From the NCBI GenBank assembly GCA_963923035.1, contig CAWUKT010000001.1, positions 186,001 to 250,000 on the forward strand: a stretch of DNA of 64,000 nt. The letters are read 5' to 3'. Shown here one piece after another: positions 42,039 through 50,998 of the stretch; the first letter of the stretch is position 1; every line of letters begins with the position of its first letter. A program made the position numbers and the translations under genes. The stretch comes from CAWUKT01 sp963923035 (GTDB lineage: Bacteria; Bacteroidota; Bacteroidia; J057; JADKCL01). Below the pieces are notes generated by a model that was given only the letters and a program-made list of their open reading frames with translations, made no database searches and had not been told where the DNA came from.

Positions 42039-45000
42039 ATGAAGGCAATCAGAATCGGAACAAACTTGCTCACAATCGGAAGTCGATGGAGCATCGTCTT
42101 GTTCTTGCTTTGGGGGTGGGGAAATGCAGCCCGTGCAACCCATATTGTGGGGGCGGAGCTGACGTATGAGTGTGCCAATGTGGCCTCCAATACCTACAAC
42201 GTCGTATTGCGGATGTTTCGGGACTGTGACGATGGCGAAGCGGAATTCGATGATCCGATTTTCATCTTTGCGTTTTCCGAGGCTGTTCCCGGCAGCTATT
42301 TGATATTTGATGCGGACCTGCCGCCCAGTACCCCTGAGATCATTCCGGAGGAATGGGACGATTGTGTGGGCCGGCCCTACAATTTGTGCGTGGAAGAGGC
42401 GGTCTACCGCCGCCAAATCTCCCTGCCGCCCCAGAATGGAGGCTGGCAATTGGCGTGGGCGCGGTGCTGCCGCAATGCGGCCATCGACAACCTGGTCAAT
42501 CCCCTCGATCTCGGGGTGACCTTCCTCGCCCGCATTCCTTCTCCCCAGGAGGCCACCTGCAATTCCATGCCGACCTTCAATACCCGGCTTCCGGTCTTCA
42601 TTTGCGCCAACGAGACGCTCGCCTTCGACCACTCCGCCACCGATGCCGATGGCGATTCGCTGGTGTACGGGCTGACCCATCCCTACGATGGCCTGAACTT
42701 TCAGGGTTTTGGCGCCGGCAACGCCAATTTTGGTTCTCCGAATCCGGTCGTCAGTGCGGCGAACCCGATGGGACCGCCTCCCTATAACCTCGTCAACTTT
42801 GCCCCCGGCTTCAATTCCCAGGATGCTTTTGGTCCCAATTCGGTGACGATCAATCCAGGTTCGGGTTGGCTCACGGTCAACGCCCCGAATCCCGGGGTAT
42901 ACGTGGTGGCGATTTCGGTGTTTGAGTACCGGGATGGCATATTGATTTCGGAAAATAAACGGGATTTGCAGGTCCACGTGATCGATTGTTTGCCCCAAAA
43001 TGATCCCCCCCAGATTTCCAGTGATTTGACGGGACTTCAAACGATTGGCGATACCATTTTGGTGCAGGCGACCACGGACTTTTGCTACCGGGTCACGGTC
43101 ACCGATACGAACCAGAACCCGCTGTCGGTGACGCCCATTTCCGCCATTTTCAGCGGGGGAGGCTCTCCGACCATCAACCAGGTCACGAATTTGCCGGGCT
43201 TGCTGGAACTGGATGTGTGCTGGGACCCGGGCTGTGATTTCAGTGGGGCGGAAGTGGAATTGATCCTGATGGGCGTAGATGAGAACAATTGTCCCATTTA
43301 CAATCCCGTCTTTGATACTGTCTACGTGGAAGTTTTGCCGCCTCCCAATGTCAGTCCGGACGTGGACTACGACCTGACTCCCGTTCCCAGCAACGGGGAT
43401 ACCATCATCGCTGAATTTGATTCGGCCTTCTGCTTTAACTGGTGGGTGGTGGCACCTCCCGGCTACGTTGGTACGCTTTCGAGCGGGATCACCATCAGTG
43501 ATTTGACCGGGGGCGATCCATTCGTTCCCACCGCGGTGACGGCAACCCCCTTCAATGACAGCTTGCTGATCGAAGTGTGCTGGACGGCCGGCTGCGACAA
43601 CCTGGAACGCATCTACAAATTGCTGTTGCAGGGAACCGCCGACAACAATTGCCCGCCCTTCAACGTGGCATTTGATTCCCTGTTTATACGCATTCCCCCG
43701 ATCATAAATCCGCCACCAGTTGTCACCAGCGACCTCAGCGGCAATGTATTTGACCAGGACACCATCCTGATCGACATCCATGAGCAAGCCTGTTATCAGG
43801 TGACCATTGACGATACCTTCCCCTCGGCGGGATTGGACTATACGATCCGTGTCCTCGACCTCAACAACCAGCTTGCGCCCGGGCCGGCACCCCAGGTGAC
43901 CGTTCTCAACACGACCGACAGCTTGGTCGTGGAAGTCTGCTGGACCCCCAATTGTGACAATGTGGACCGCACTTTTGCCCTGGTCCTCGAAGGCATCCAG
44001 GACAACAATTGCAACCAGACGGCATCGAATTTTGACACGACCTATATCCACGTCAACAACGTATTTAATCCGCCGCCCATCATTGGCCATACGTTCCGTC
44101 CCGAATACGAGGTGAGCGGCGATACCATCATCATTGCCGTGGACAGTGCGGCCTGTTTCGATTTCTTCCTACGGGATACCGTGGTGGCCAGCTTCCTGAG
44201 CGTGGAGGCGGAAGCGGATTTGATTCCGAGTGGGGAGATGCTGGATGGGGCCATTGATGTGACCCTCAATACCAATTTGGATACGCTGCTGGAAGGAACG
44301 GTTTGTTTCGCGCCCGGTTGCGATTATCTGGATGAATTGTTCCAGATCACGCTGATTGGGCGGGATACCTTTGACTGTTATGAAACCAGCTGGGTATACG
44401 ATACGATTTTTGTGCGTTTGATTGAGCCGCAGAACCAACCACCCGTCATCTCGAGTGACCTGAGTGGGTTGCCGGTGCAGGGCGGACAGGTGACTGTGGA
44501 GCCGGACACGGAGCCTTATTGCTATACCGTCATACTCGAAGACCCCGATTCAATTTATGCGGATTTGGTGGCCGAGGGGGCGAATGAGATTTTCGGCGAA
44601 TTCTGGCGCTACGGGAACTTTGCCACCTTGGAGGTGATCCAGCCGGGCAATCCCCTGATCATGCAGGTCTGTTGGGCGCCGAGTTGCTATGACTCCTTGT
44701 CGACCTTTGAATTGGTCGTCTGTGGACGGGACACTTCCCGCTGCGGATTGACCGAGGAGGTTTGCGACGTAGTGACCTTCTCCGTCCTGGGCTGTGATTT
44801 TGACGTCCAAAACGTCTTCTCGCCCAATGATGACGGCATCAACGATGTATTCATTCCTTACAACCAGCAGGGCGTCGACTTCTACAATTTTCAGGTCTAC
44901 GACCGCTGGGGTGTCCTGGTTCACCAATCCGAAGACGGACAATGGGACGGGACATTTAAAAATCAGGGGAAAAAAGTCCCCGAAGGCGTCTATTTTTACA

Positions 45001-45080
45001 CCATTGAGTACCAATTTGTGAGTGCGCGGGGAATTCCGCTGCGGGAACAGAAAGTGGGGACGGTGACGGTACTTCGGTAA
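42039..45080 (+). CDS. Secreted five-repeat protein with T9SS type B (gliding-associated) C-terminal domain
   Basis: The 1013-aa protein has an N-terminal signal segment (WSIVLFLLWGWGNAARA) followed by THIVGAELTYECA, the usual start of a widespread Bacteroidota surface-protein domain (~35-315, with several Cys and DADGDSLVYGLTHP). Five tandem ~115-125-aa beta modules begin near residues 320, 436, 555, 676 and 799. Each has a first Cys in an (F/A/Y)C(Y/F) strand, a VC(W/F)xPGCD-type pair and a later Cys of the NNC or RC type. Residues ~915-1013 form the gliding-motility-associated C-terminal domain (NVFSPNDDGINDVF, YDRWG, WDG, VPEGVYFYTIEY). It is a likely adhesin or surface-layer protein. Confidence 0.88.
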   Translation: MKAIRIGTNLLTIGSRWSIVLFLLWGWGNAARATHIVGAELTYECANVASNTYNVVLRMFRDCDDGEAEFDDPIFIFAFSEAVPGSYLIFDADLPPSTPEIIPEEWDDCVGRPYNLCVEEAVYRRQISLPPQNGGWQLAWARCCRNAAIDNLVNPLDLGVTFLARIPSPQEATCNSMPTFNTRLPVFICANETLAFDHSATDADGDSLVYGLTHPYDGLNFQGFGAGNANFGSPNPVVSAANPMGPPPYNLVNFAPGFNSQDAFGPNSVTINPGSGWLTVNAPNPGVYVVAISVFEYRDGILISENKRDLQVHVIDCLPQNDPPQISSDLTGLQTIGDTILVQATTDFCYRVTVTDTNQNPLSVTPISAIFSGGGSPTINQVTNLPGLLELDVCWDPGCDFSGAEVELILMGVDENNCPIYNPVFDTVYVEVLPPPNVSPDVDYDLTPVPSNGDTIIAEFDSAFCFNWWVVAPPGYVGTLSSGITISDLTGGDPFVPTAVTATPFNDSLLIEVCWTAGCDNLERIYKLLLQGTADNNCPPFNVAFDSLFIRIPPIINPPPVVTSDLSGNVFDQDTILIDIHEQACYQVTIDDTFPSAGLDYTIRVLDLNNQLAPGPAPQVTVLNTTDSLVVEVCWTPNCDNVDRTFALVLEGIQDNNCNQTASNFDTTYIHVNNVFNPPPIIGHTFRPEYEVSGDTIIIAVDSAACFDFFLRDTVVASFLSVEAEADLIPSGEMLDGAIDVTLNTNLDTLLEGTVCFAPGCDYLDELFQITLIGRDTFDCYETSWVYDTIFVRLIEPQNQPPVISSDLSGLPVQGGQVTVEPDTEPYCYTVILEDPDSIYADLVAEGANEIFGEFWRYGNFATLEVIQPGNPLIMQVCWAPSCYDSLSTFELVVCGRDTSRCGLTEEVCDVVTFSVLGCDFDVQNVFSPNDDGINDVFIPYNQQGVDFYNFQVYDRWGVLVHQSEDGQWDGTFKNQGKKVPEGVYFYTIEYQFVSARGIPLREQKVGTVTVLR

Positions 45081-45115
45081 ACAATCAAGCAACGGGAGAA
45101 TGAGCCCGCTCGAGT

Positions 45116-46636
45116 ATGGACGCTAGATTAAGGAAGGAATTTCAACGAATTTGCCGGGAAAAAGGCTGGGAAGGGAGCGAAAAAAAGCACTTGGAAGAAG
45201 TGTTCAATGAAGGTCCGGGTCTGGACCAAGTTCCTCAGAATTTGTTGTTGAGCTGCTTGAGCTTTCCCCTGCGCTGGATTCAGGTCAATGCCCTGTACGA
45301 GATTTTCGCCCGCTCAGCGGGCGATTTGGCACAACGACCTCCCGCTCCGAGAGATCGGGTGGCCCTCCTCGGGGAACTCGATTGGAGCCACGAAGAATTC
45401 GCTGCGCTGCTCCAGCCCCTTGGGCTGGAAGTCGTTTCCCCTGAATCCCAACCCGCTTATATTTTCCTCGGCCCCAATGTTCCTGAAAAGGCATTGGACG
45501 ATGCCGTCTCGGCTGTTTTTCTGCCCCCCGACCACCTTCTTCCCCAATTGTTGACCCAGGACCGGTTCTTCTTGCAGCAGCCCAACCGCAGCGACGAAGT
45601 CGGGAATATCCGCCAGATGATCCTGTCCCAGGACATCGAAAGCGCGAAGTTGGGACTCAACCTGATGTACGAAGCGGGACTCCCGGAAGGATTCGAAACG
45701 GAAGCCTTTGCCATCTGGCGTTCCCGGCGACCCTATTCCCTGCGCGTGGAAGCGGAAAAACTGCTGTTTCGGTATACGACGGGGCACTTCAAGAAGAACA
45801 TGCTCCGGAATTTTTTCTCTTTCAATTTTGACGATGGGAAATTGATTCGGGCAAACCAGCAGGACTACGATCCCGACCAAGTATTGGAGGTGAGCCGTTA
45901 CCTCAAGCTCAACTTCTTACTGTCTCCTCTGCTGCCGGTAAATGCCGAGGTCTTGGTGGAATACCACGGTGGACTGGCCGGTCTGGATGCTTCATTAGCA
46001 TTGGAGATTACGGAGATCATGGTGCAGAATGGGCGCTTGCGCTTACCAAGGGCGACGAAAGCGGTACCATCGGAGGTGTATCAGATCCGGGATTTGCGGT
46101 CCTTGGAATTGCTGAATGATCGGTTGGAAACGATGCCGGCGGGCATCTCGGAGTTGGAGTCCTTGTTGCGGTTCCAGGTGGATGGGTGCCTGTCCTCCCT
46201 GCCGGAGGACCTGGCGGAGTGCACCGCGTTGCGGTGGCTCTGGTTTCGGGACAATCGCTTTCCCGAATTCCCCCGTGAAATCCTGAAACTTCCCCGCCTT
46301 CGCTATTTGTCCTGGATCCGAGGCCTGAAGGACTCCGATCAGACCTTGGAAATTCCCGAAGCAATCGCGTCGGTTCCCCTCAACAGTCTCCATTTGGAAG
46401 AAAAAGAAGTCGCTTTTCCCGAATCCTTTTTCCAACACCCCACGCTCCAAAGCCTCAATATTTCCCAGAGTGCATTGCTTCCTTACCAAGGCCGGATATC
46501 GGAATTGCCGCAGCTCAAGCGCTTGCAGGTCAGTTTGGAAGAGGGGGAAAATGCGAATGAGGAATTGAAGACGGCCTTGTCCGATTGGCGCCTGGAAGAC
46601 CAGAAATATACGTCTCTGTCCTTTGTCCGGAGCTAA
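45116..46636 (+). CDS. Leucine-rich-repeat protein
   Basis: The 506-aa protein lacks a signal peptide, so it is probably cytoplasmic. Residues ~1-330 are of unknown fold; a section near 85-145 (WSHEEFAALLQPLGLEVVSP, PAYIFLGPNVP) faintly resembles a BRCT domain. Residues ~330-480 form irregular leucine-rich repeats (IRDLRSLELLNDRLETMPAG, ALRWLWFRDNRFPEFPREIL, TLQSLNISQSALLP). LRRs of this kind mediate protein binding. It begins 35 bases after the type B T9SS gene and ends 5 bases before the stop of the convergent GH1 gene. Confidence 0.8.
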   Translation: MDARLRKEFQRICREKGWEGSEKKHLEEVFNEGPGLDQVPQNLLLSCLSFPLRWIQVNALYEIFARSAGDLAQRPPAPRDRVALLGELDWSHEEFAALLQPLGLEVVSPESQPAYIFLGPNVPEKALDDAVSAVFLPPDHLLPQLLTQDRFFLQQPNRSDEVGNIRQMILSQDIESAKLGLNLMYEAGLPEGFETEAFAIWRSRRPYSLRVEAEKLLFRYTTGHFKKNMLRNFFSFNFDDGKLIRANQQDYDPDQVLEVSRYLKLNFLLSPLLPVNAEVLVEYHGGLAGLDASLALEITEIMVQNGRLRLPRATKAVPSEVYQIRDLRSLELLNDRLETMPAGISELESLLRFQVDGCLSSLPEDLAECTALRWLWFRDNRFPEFPREILKLPRLRYLSWIRGLKDSDQTLEIPEAIASVPLNSLHLEEKEVAFPESFFQHPTLQSLNISQSALLPYQGRISELPQLKRLQVSLEEGENANEELKTALSDWRLEDQKYTSLSFVRS

Positions 46637-46641
46637 ACCGG

Positions 46642-48081
46642 CTATTTCCCCTTCAAAAAGTCCCGGTACCAAAGCCCGGAATCCTTGATTCGCCGTTGCT
46701 GCGATTCGAAATCGACGTGCACCAGGCCAAACCGGGGTTCGTAGCCTTCCGCCCATTCAAAGTTGTCGAGGTAGGTCCAGACGAAATAACCCTGCACATT
46801 GACGCCTTCTTTCTGGGCGCGGCGGACCTGGCCCAGGTAATCCTGAATGAATGCCGTCCGTTTTGCGTCGGGAACTGAATCGCCTTTCACTTCGTCCGGG
46901 AAGGCCGTTCCATTCTCCGTCACAAGGATTTTGTCCACCTTGGGATAGGCCGCAAATTTCTTGAGGAGGTGATAAATGCCCTCCGGATACACTTCCCAGC
47001 CCATTTCGGTGATTTCTTCCTCCGGGACATCGCGCTTGTGCGGCTTGATCATGGTGGCGCGTACGTAGGGAATGAGGGAGCGTTTGACCACTTCCCGGGT
47101 ATAGTTTTGCAGGCCGATGAAATCAAAATCAAAGGCGAGTTTCTCCATATCGCCGGGCTGGATATGCTTTTCCATCTTCTTGAGGAAGGGCAGGGTTTCC
47201 ATGGGATAACCCATACCCAGCGCCGGCTCGAGGTAGAGTCGGTTCAACAATGCATCTACCCGCGCGGCCGCGCGGGCATTCTTCGGCTTGTCATCGACTG
47301 GCTGGATATGGCTGGCAGAAAAGGTCGATCCAATTTGGGCTTTGGGGAGGTTGGCGCGGATGACGCGGCCGCCTTCGGCCTGGGCCATGGTCGCGTGGTG
47401 GGCCACCGGCATGAATTTGCCCGCGCCCTTCTTGCCGGGTGCGTGGATGCCGAGGAAATACCCCAGCGCAGTGAAAGCCATGGGCTCATTGAGCACCATC
47501 CAATTGCTCACCCGATCGCCGTAGCGACGGGTAATCGTATCCACATAATCGGTGAACCAGCCCACGACGTCCCGATTGGTCCAGCCGCCTTTGTCCTCCA
47601 GCGCCTGGGGCAGGTCCCAGTGGTAGCAGGTCAACCACGGCTCAATGCCCAGCTCGAGGCAGGTATCGATGAGACGGTCGTAGAAATCGAGGCCTTTTTC
47701 ATTGACCTGGCCGGTTCCTTCGGGAAAAATGCGCGACCAGCCAATGGAAAAGCGGTAATTGGGGATGGCCATGTCGGCCATGAGCTTGAGATCGTCGGGA
47801 TAGCGGTTGTAAAAATCACAACTGGTATCGCCATTTTCCCCCGTCTTGATCTTCCCTTTGGTATGCGTAAAGGTATCCCAAATGGAGGGTCCTTTTCCAT
47901 CTTTGTCCCAGGCCCCTTCAATCTGATAGGCAGCAGTGGCCACACCCCATTGGAAATCCGGACCAAATTCGGCCCAGGTTAGGGAGGTATTGCGGAATAA
48001 TTGGGAAGTAGCGAAAGATGGACGGGCAATCATGCCGGCCCCAAGCACCCCAAGGGTGCGAAGCAAATCTCGACGGTTCAT
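46642..48081 (-). CDS. GH1 beta-glucosidase with twin-arginine-like signal
   Basis: The 479-aa enzyme cleaves beta-glycosides with retention. GH1 hallmarks are FQWGVATAAYQIEGA, the acid/base Glu199 in VLNEP, the nucleophile Glu389 in LVTENG, and the C-terminal YFVWTYLDNFEWAEGY. The N-terminus MNRRDLLRTLGVLGAGM has adjacent arginines before a weakly hydrophobic stretch and a PSFA-type cleavage region, as in Tat signal peptides. The RRxLL core deviates slightly from SRRxFLK, so Tat export is likely but not certain. The preceding minus-strand gene ends 98 bases upstream, so it may be co-transcribed. Confidence 0.92.
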   Translation of the reverse strand: MNRRDLLRTLGVLGAGMIARPSFATSQLFRNTSLTWAEFGPDFQWGVATAAYQIEGAWDKDGKGPSIWDTFTHTKGKIKTGENGDTSCDFYNRYPDDLKLMADMAIPNYRFSIGWSRIFPEGTGQVNEKGLDFYDRLIDTCLELGIEPWLTCYHWDLPQALEDKGGWTNRDVVGWFTDYVDTITRRYGDRVSNWMVLNEPMAFTALGYFLGIHAPGKKGAGKFMPVAHHATMAQAEGGRVIRANLPKAQIGSTFSASHIQPVDDKPKNARAAARVDALLNRLYLEPALGMGYPMETLPFLKKMEKHIQPGDMEKLAFDFDFIGLQNYTREVVKRSLIPYVRATMIKPHKRDVPEEEITEMGWEVYPEGIYHLLKKFAAYPKVDKILVTENGTAFPDEVKGDSVPDAKRTAFIQDYLGQVRRAQKEGVNVQGYFVWTYLDNFEWAEGYEPRFGLVHVDFESQQRRIKDSGLWYRDFLKGK

Positions 48082-48179
48082 AGATGAAAATAGGAGGAAT
48101 TCCCGGTCGGAACAAGGGATATCAGGGCCTTGTTACAGGAAAAGCCAACTTTTTGGAACCGTATCTAAGCTGTCCTGGC

Positions 48180-48584
48180 TCAGGGCTTGTTGAGCACCTC
48201 GGCTTTTACCCGGGCCTCATGCTCATCGGAAAACATACTGTGGGTATTGTAGTGCTTTTCGAGGTGGGCCGGAATTGCTTCGGATTTGTATTCTTTCAGG
48301 GCCTTGCGGTGTACCGAAAGAGTCACTTTTCTGCCATTGGGGGCAGTTCCGCGGACCTTGAGACGATCTCCATCTTCAAAAAGTTGACGGACATAAACTT
48401 TGGAACCTTTGCGGAGTCCGCGGTGGTTCTTGTTGCGTGCGATCAGACCGAAATAATTGCTCTCGATGTCGGTTTTGGGGGATGGCTGGCGATTCTGAGA
48501 TTGGCCGTTGTTTGCAGCAGGGGCCGGAGCTTTGCCATCGTTTGCCTTTTTCTTAAACAGAAAAGGGAACAGTTTCTTCAGCAT
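48180..48584 (-). CDS. Small basic protein of unknown function
   Basis: The 134-aa protein has a basic, hydrophobic N-terminus (MLKKLFPFLFKKKANDGK), a Pro/Ala/Asn/Gln-rich linker (~20-38) and a folded domain (~40-134) with alternating basic and hydrophobic strands (GLRKGSKVYVRQL, RLKVRGTAPNGRKVTLSVHR). The domain resembles a small beta-barrel nucleic-acid-binding fold, but that is a guess. The ATG at 48584 is clear. Confidence 0.65.
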   Translation of the reverse strand: MLKKLFPFLFKKKANDGKAPAPAANNGQSQNRQPSPKTDIESNYFGLIARNKNHRGLRKGSKVYVRQLFEDGDRLKVRGTAPNGRKVTLSVHRKALKEYKSEAIPAHLEKHYNTHSMFSDEHEARVKAEVLNKP

Positions 48585-48910
48585 GGAATACTAATTTCTT
48601 TATAAAAAATCCTTGGGTGTGATTCGTTAGCGGGTACTGAGTGGTTGTACCAGTGCGGGACCGGACAGTACCAGAGATGTTCAAGCTCACACATTTACAA
48701 GGTGTCATTGTTGTCGCAAAGATAATCAAAAAAAGTTTCGACGGTATCTTTTTGGGGGTTTAGAGGACAATGGGAGGGAAATGGGAATCCCTTGGTCGCT
48801 GTCGGGGGCTTTATTCTTCAGGCAAAACAGGGGAAAGTAAGTACAACCTAAAAAATGGATGCCCAACCGAACAGCGACCAAGGGATCGCTTGATTATTTG
48901 GAGATTCAGA
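48585..48910. other. Intergenic region with a 16-bp inverted repeat
   Basis: This 326-base gap separates two minus-strand genes. It holds the upstream region of the 134-aa gene, including an inverted GGTAC...GTACC near 48634-48652, and the long inverted repeat at 48787-48886. No gene is visible. Confidence 0.6.
48787..48886. repeat. 16-bp perfect inverted repeat with 68-base interior
   Basis: ATCCCTTGGTCGCTGT (48787-48802) and ACAGCGACCAAGGGAT (48871-48886) are exact reverse complements. The interior has a G5C tract next to the left arm and GCCC near the right arm, so the stem could extend with an internal loop. It lies 25 bases past the stop of the 692-aa gene. Its size also fits a miniature mobile element, but no target-site duplication is obvious. 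Confidence 0.8.
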
Positions 48911-50989
48911 TCAATTCAGCCGTTTCAGCTGATTCAGGTAGGAGTCGACCGTGGTGGCCGACATCTCCACCCGGACGACTTGCGCGCCCCGGGTGAGCTT
49001 GGCCATGCCGAAATACGGGACGTAGTTCTCGTATCCGATGGCCACAACGTATGCTTTTGCAGTACTGGGGATATTCCTAAAAGTAGACAATTGTCCGGTA
49101 ACCGAACTTCCCTGGACGACCGAGTTGATGTCGTCGTAGACGAGGAAGGTCGTGACAGGCTCAAACGGCTGCTTGCGGGCGTCCAGCGGAGTTTCGCCCG
49201 CCAACCGCACCTTCACGTCGCGGGTCGACTGACCCGCAAATGTCGGTTCGGCCACCTTGTCCAGATTGATCCAACCGAGGCGGTGGCTCAGGAAGCCCTT
49301 CAGGGACGCTTCGCCAACGTTCTGCTTTTTGCCCCGACGCACACTTTTCACCAGCTTCTGACCATCGTATTCTTCCAGAATGAAGCGGTCTTCGAGCTTT
49401 TGGACGAAGGCACGACGCAATTTGTACATCCGCATCAGGTCTTCTGTCTCTTCCCGGCTGACCTGCCGGTACAGCAACTGGCGCCGGGCATCCCAACGCC
49501 CCAAATCGACGCCCCGGTCATTGAAGGGGGCGACTTCGGTATGCAGTTCCTGAGCAAAACGCTCGAAAATATCCGCATCAGTTTCTTTCCCAATGCCTTT
49601 GGCCGCATCTTCCTGCAACATTTCGGCGACCTTCTGGTCGGCCTTCCAGAGGGGAAGATTGGTATGCTTCCGGTAATAATTCAGGCCGGGGAGGAAATAA
49701 CCGACTTCCTTCAGGGCGTGCAGCCGCTGGCGGAATTCGCGGGTGGCGATCCAGGAATCCTCGTAGCGCTTGTCGGTCAACGTCATCAAGATATAGTTCC
49801 AGGTGCGTTCGGCCTTACAGTCACAGAGGAATTCGTCGAAATACAATTCGTCGACGGGCATGGGGATCATTTTGTTGATCCGTCCTCCCACCGGCACCCA
49901 GTTCATCTCCCCCTTGGAATTGTATTCGCCGTGGTACAGCTCCATGTCGCGGGTGTCCACGTCCTTTTGATCTACAAATTCCAGGTAGATGTCCTTGCCC
50001 TGGGCCAGCTTCAGGCGGCGGCCCGCAGCTGAGGCATCGACGAATACCACTCCGCCCGAAACGAGCTGACGACCATTGGAAACGGTCGGGAGATTGGTCT
50101 GGATATAGCCAGACTTGTCATAAACTTCTTTGATTTCCACCTGAACCGCTCCCCGAACCGACTCACCCGAGGCCGTCACAAAGGCTTCCCGGGGAATGTG
50201 GACGATGGTCCCTTTGCGGGTATCGAGGAGATAGTCCTGTTTGGGGTCCTCCAATTGGAAAAACTGGCTCGGAGCTTCCGTCTGGGCGTAAAGGCCCCGC
50301 AGGGGGAAGGGATCCGGCGCTGGTTCTTCCAGGGGAACCGGCGGCTGCATCGTGGTGGTTTTAAGGGAGGAAGTGAGGGGGAAAGGGCCACTCTCCGTAG
50401 GATTCATTAAGTGGTCTCTCGGGGGAGTCGTCTTCCGGGAATAGGAAGGCCGTTGCCCACCCCGCTCTTCTTCTCCTTCTTCCAGAATATCAGTTTCCTG
50501 GAGCAGGAAGGGGTTTCCATCCCTTGATTGCAGACTAGATATGCCTTCTGCGAACGCCGAAATTTCTTCCCGGGGCTGCATGCCTTTGGCATCGGCCAGG
50601 GTCGAGGTATTCGGGGACGCGAGTTCTTTTAATTTTTGGGTAAAGGAATTGGTTTCATCGGCGAAAAGCCCAAAAGTGAGCAAGAATACGGTAGTTAAAA
50701 CAGCGAGGCTGCCAAAGGCGATGAGTCCCTTGCGCAAAGCCGGGGCGCCGGAAACGGGGCCAGGCATGTGCTCCGGGGGCTTGGGGAAGCGTTTCTTCAG
50801 ACGCGCCACCATTTCGGCTTCCCGGTCAGCATCCGGGACCACCAATGGCGCGGAGGAAAGCACCCGCTCACCAGCCAGCTCCAGCAGGCTATCACCTTCT
50901 TCGGTCTCCGGATCCGTTTCCAGCATGTAACGGCGGAGGAGATCGTCTAAGGCATCATTGTGCTCGCTATGTTTTCCTTGTTGGTCCAT
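48911..50989 (-). CDS. Membrane-anchored partner of ECF sigma factor, putative anti-sigma protein
   Basis: The 692-aa protein has an acidic N-terminal cytoplasmic region (residues 1-85; DDLLRRYMLETDPETEEGDS), one transmembrane helix (~88-109) and a large periplasmic part. Residues ~240-400 form a beta domain (IVHIPREAFVTASGESVRGA, VQVEIKEVYDKSGYIQ, SGGVVFVDASAAGRRLKL), and the remainder contains two large helical/beta sections. The gene starts 9 bases after the ECF sigma stop. Position and topology fit an anti-sigma factor sensing the envelope, though no classical zinc motif is present. Its transcript may end in the 16-bp inverted repeat. Confidence 0.75.
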   Translation of the reverse strand: MDQQGKHSEHNDALDDLLRRYMLETDPETEEGDSLLELAGERVLSSAPLVVPDADREAEMVARLKKRFPKPPEHMPGPVSGAPALRKGLIAFGSLAVLTTVFLLTFGLFADETNSFTQKLKELASPNTSTLADAKGMQPREEISAFAEGISSLQSRDGNPFLLQETDILEEGEEERGGQRPSYSRKTTPPRDHLMNPTESGPFPLTSSLKTTTMQPPVPLEEPAPDPFPLRGLYAQTEAPSQFFQLEDPKQDYLLDTRKGTIVHIPREAFVTASGESVRGAVQVEIKEVYDKSGYIQTNLPTVSNGRQLVSGGVVFVDASAAGRRLKLAQGKDIYLEFVDQKDVDTRDMELYHGEYNSKGEMNWVPVGGRINKMIPMPVDELYFDEFLCDCKAERTWNYILMTLTDKRYEDSWIATREFRQRLHALKEVGYFLPGLNYYRKHTNLPLWKADQKVAEMLQEDAAKGIGKETDADIFERFAQELHTEVAPFNDRGVDLGRWDARRQLLYRQVSREETEDLMRMYKLRRAFVQKLEDRFILEEYDGQKLVKSVRRGKKQNVGEASLKGFLSHRLGWINLDKVAEPTFAGQSTRDVKVRLAGETPLDARKQPFEPVTTFLVYDDINSVVQGSSVTGQLSTFRNIPSTAKAYVVAIGYENYVPYFGMAKLTRGAQVVRVEMSATTVDSYLNQLKRLN

Positions 50990-50998
50990 TGTCGAGCG

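Noticed and set aside
42018..44090. 690-aa minus-strand frame antisense to the type B T9SS gene
   Set aside because: Shadow frame; no leader, domain or terminator.
48641..48656. GG-N10-GC pattern resembling a sigma-54 promoter
   Set aside because: Only the GG and GC match; the surrounding TGGCAC and TTGC positions do not, and no plus-strand gene follows.
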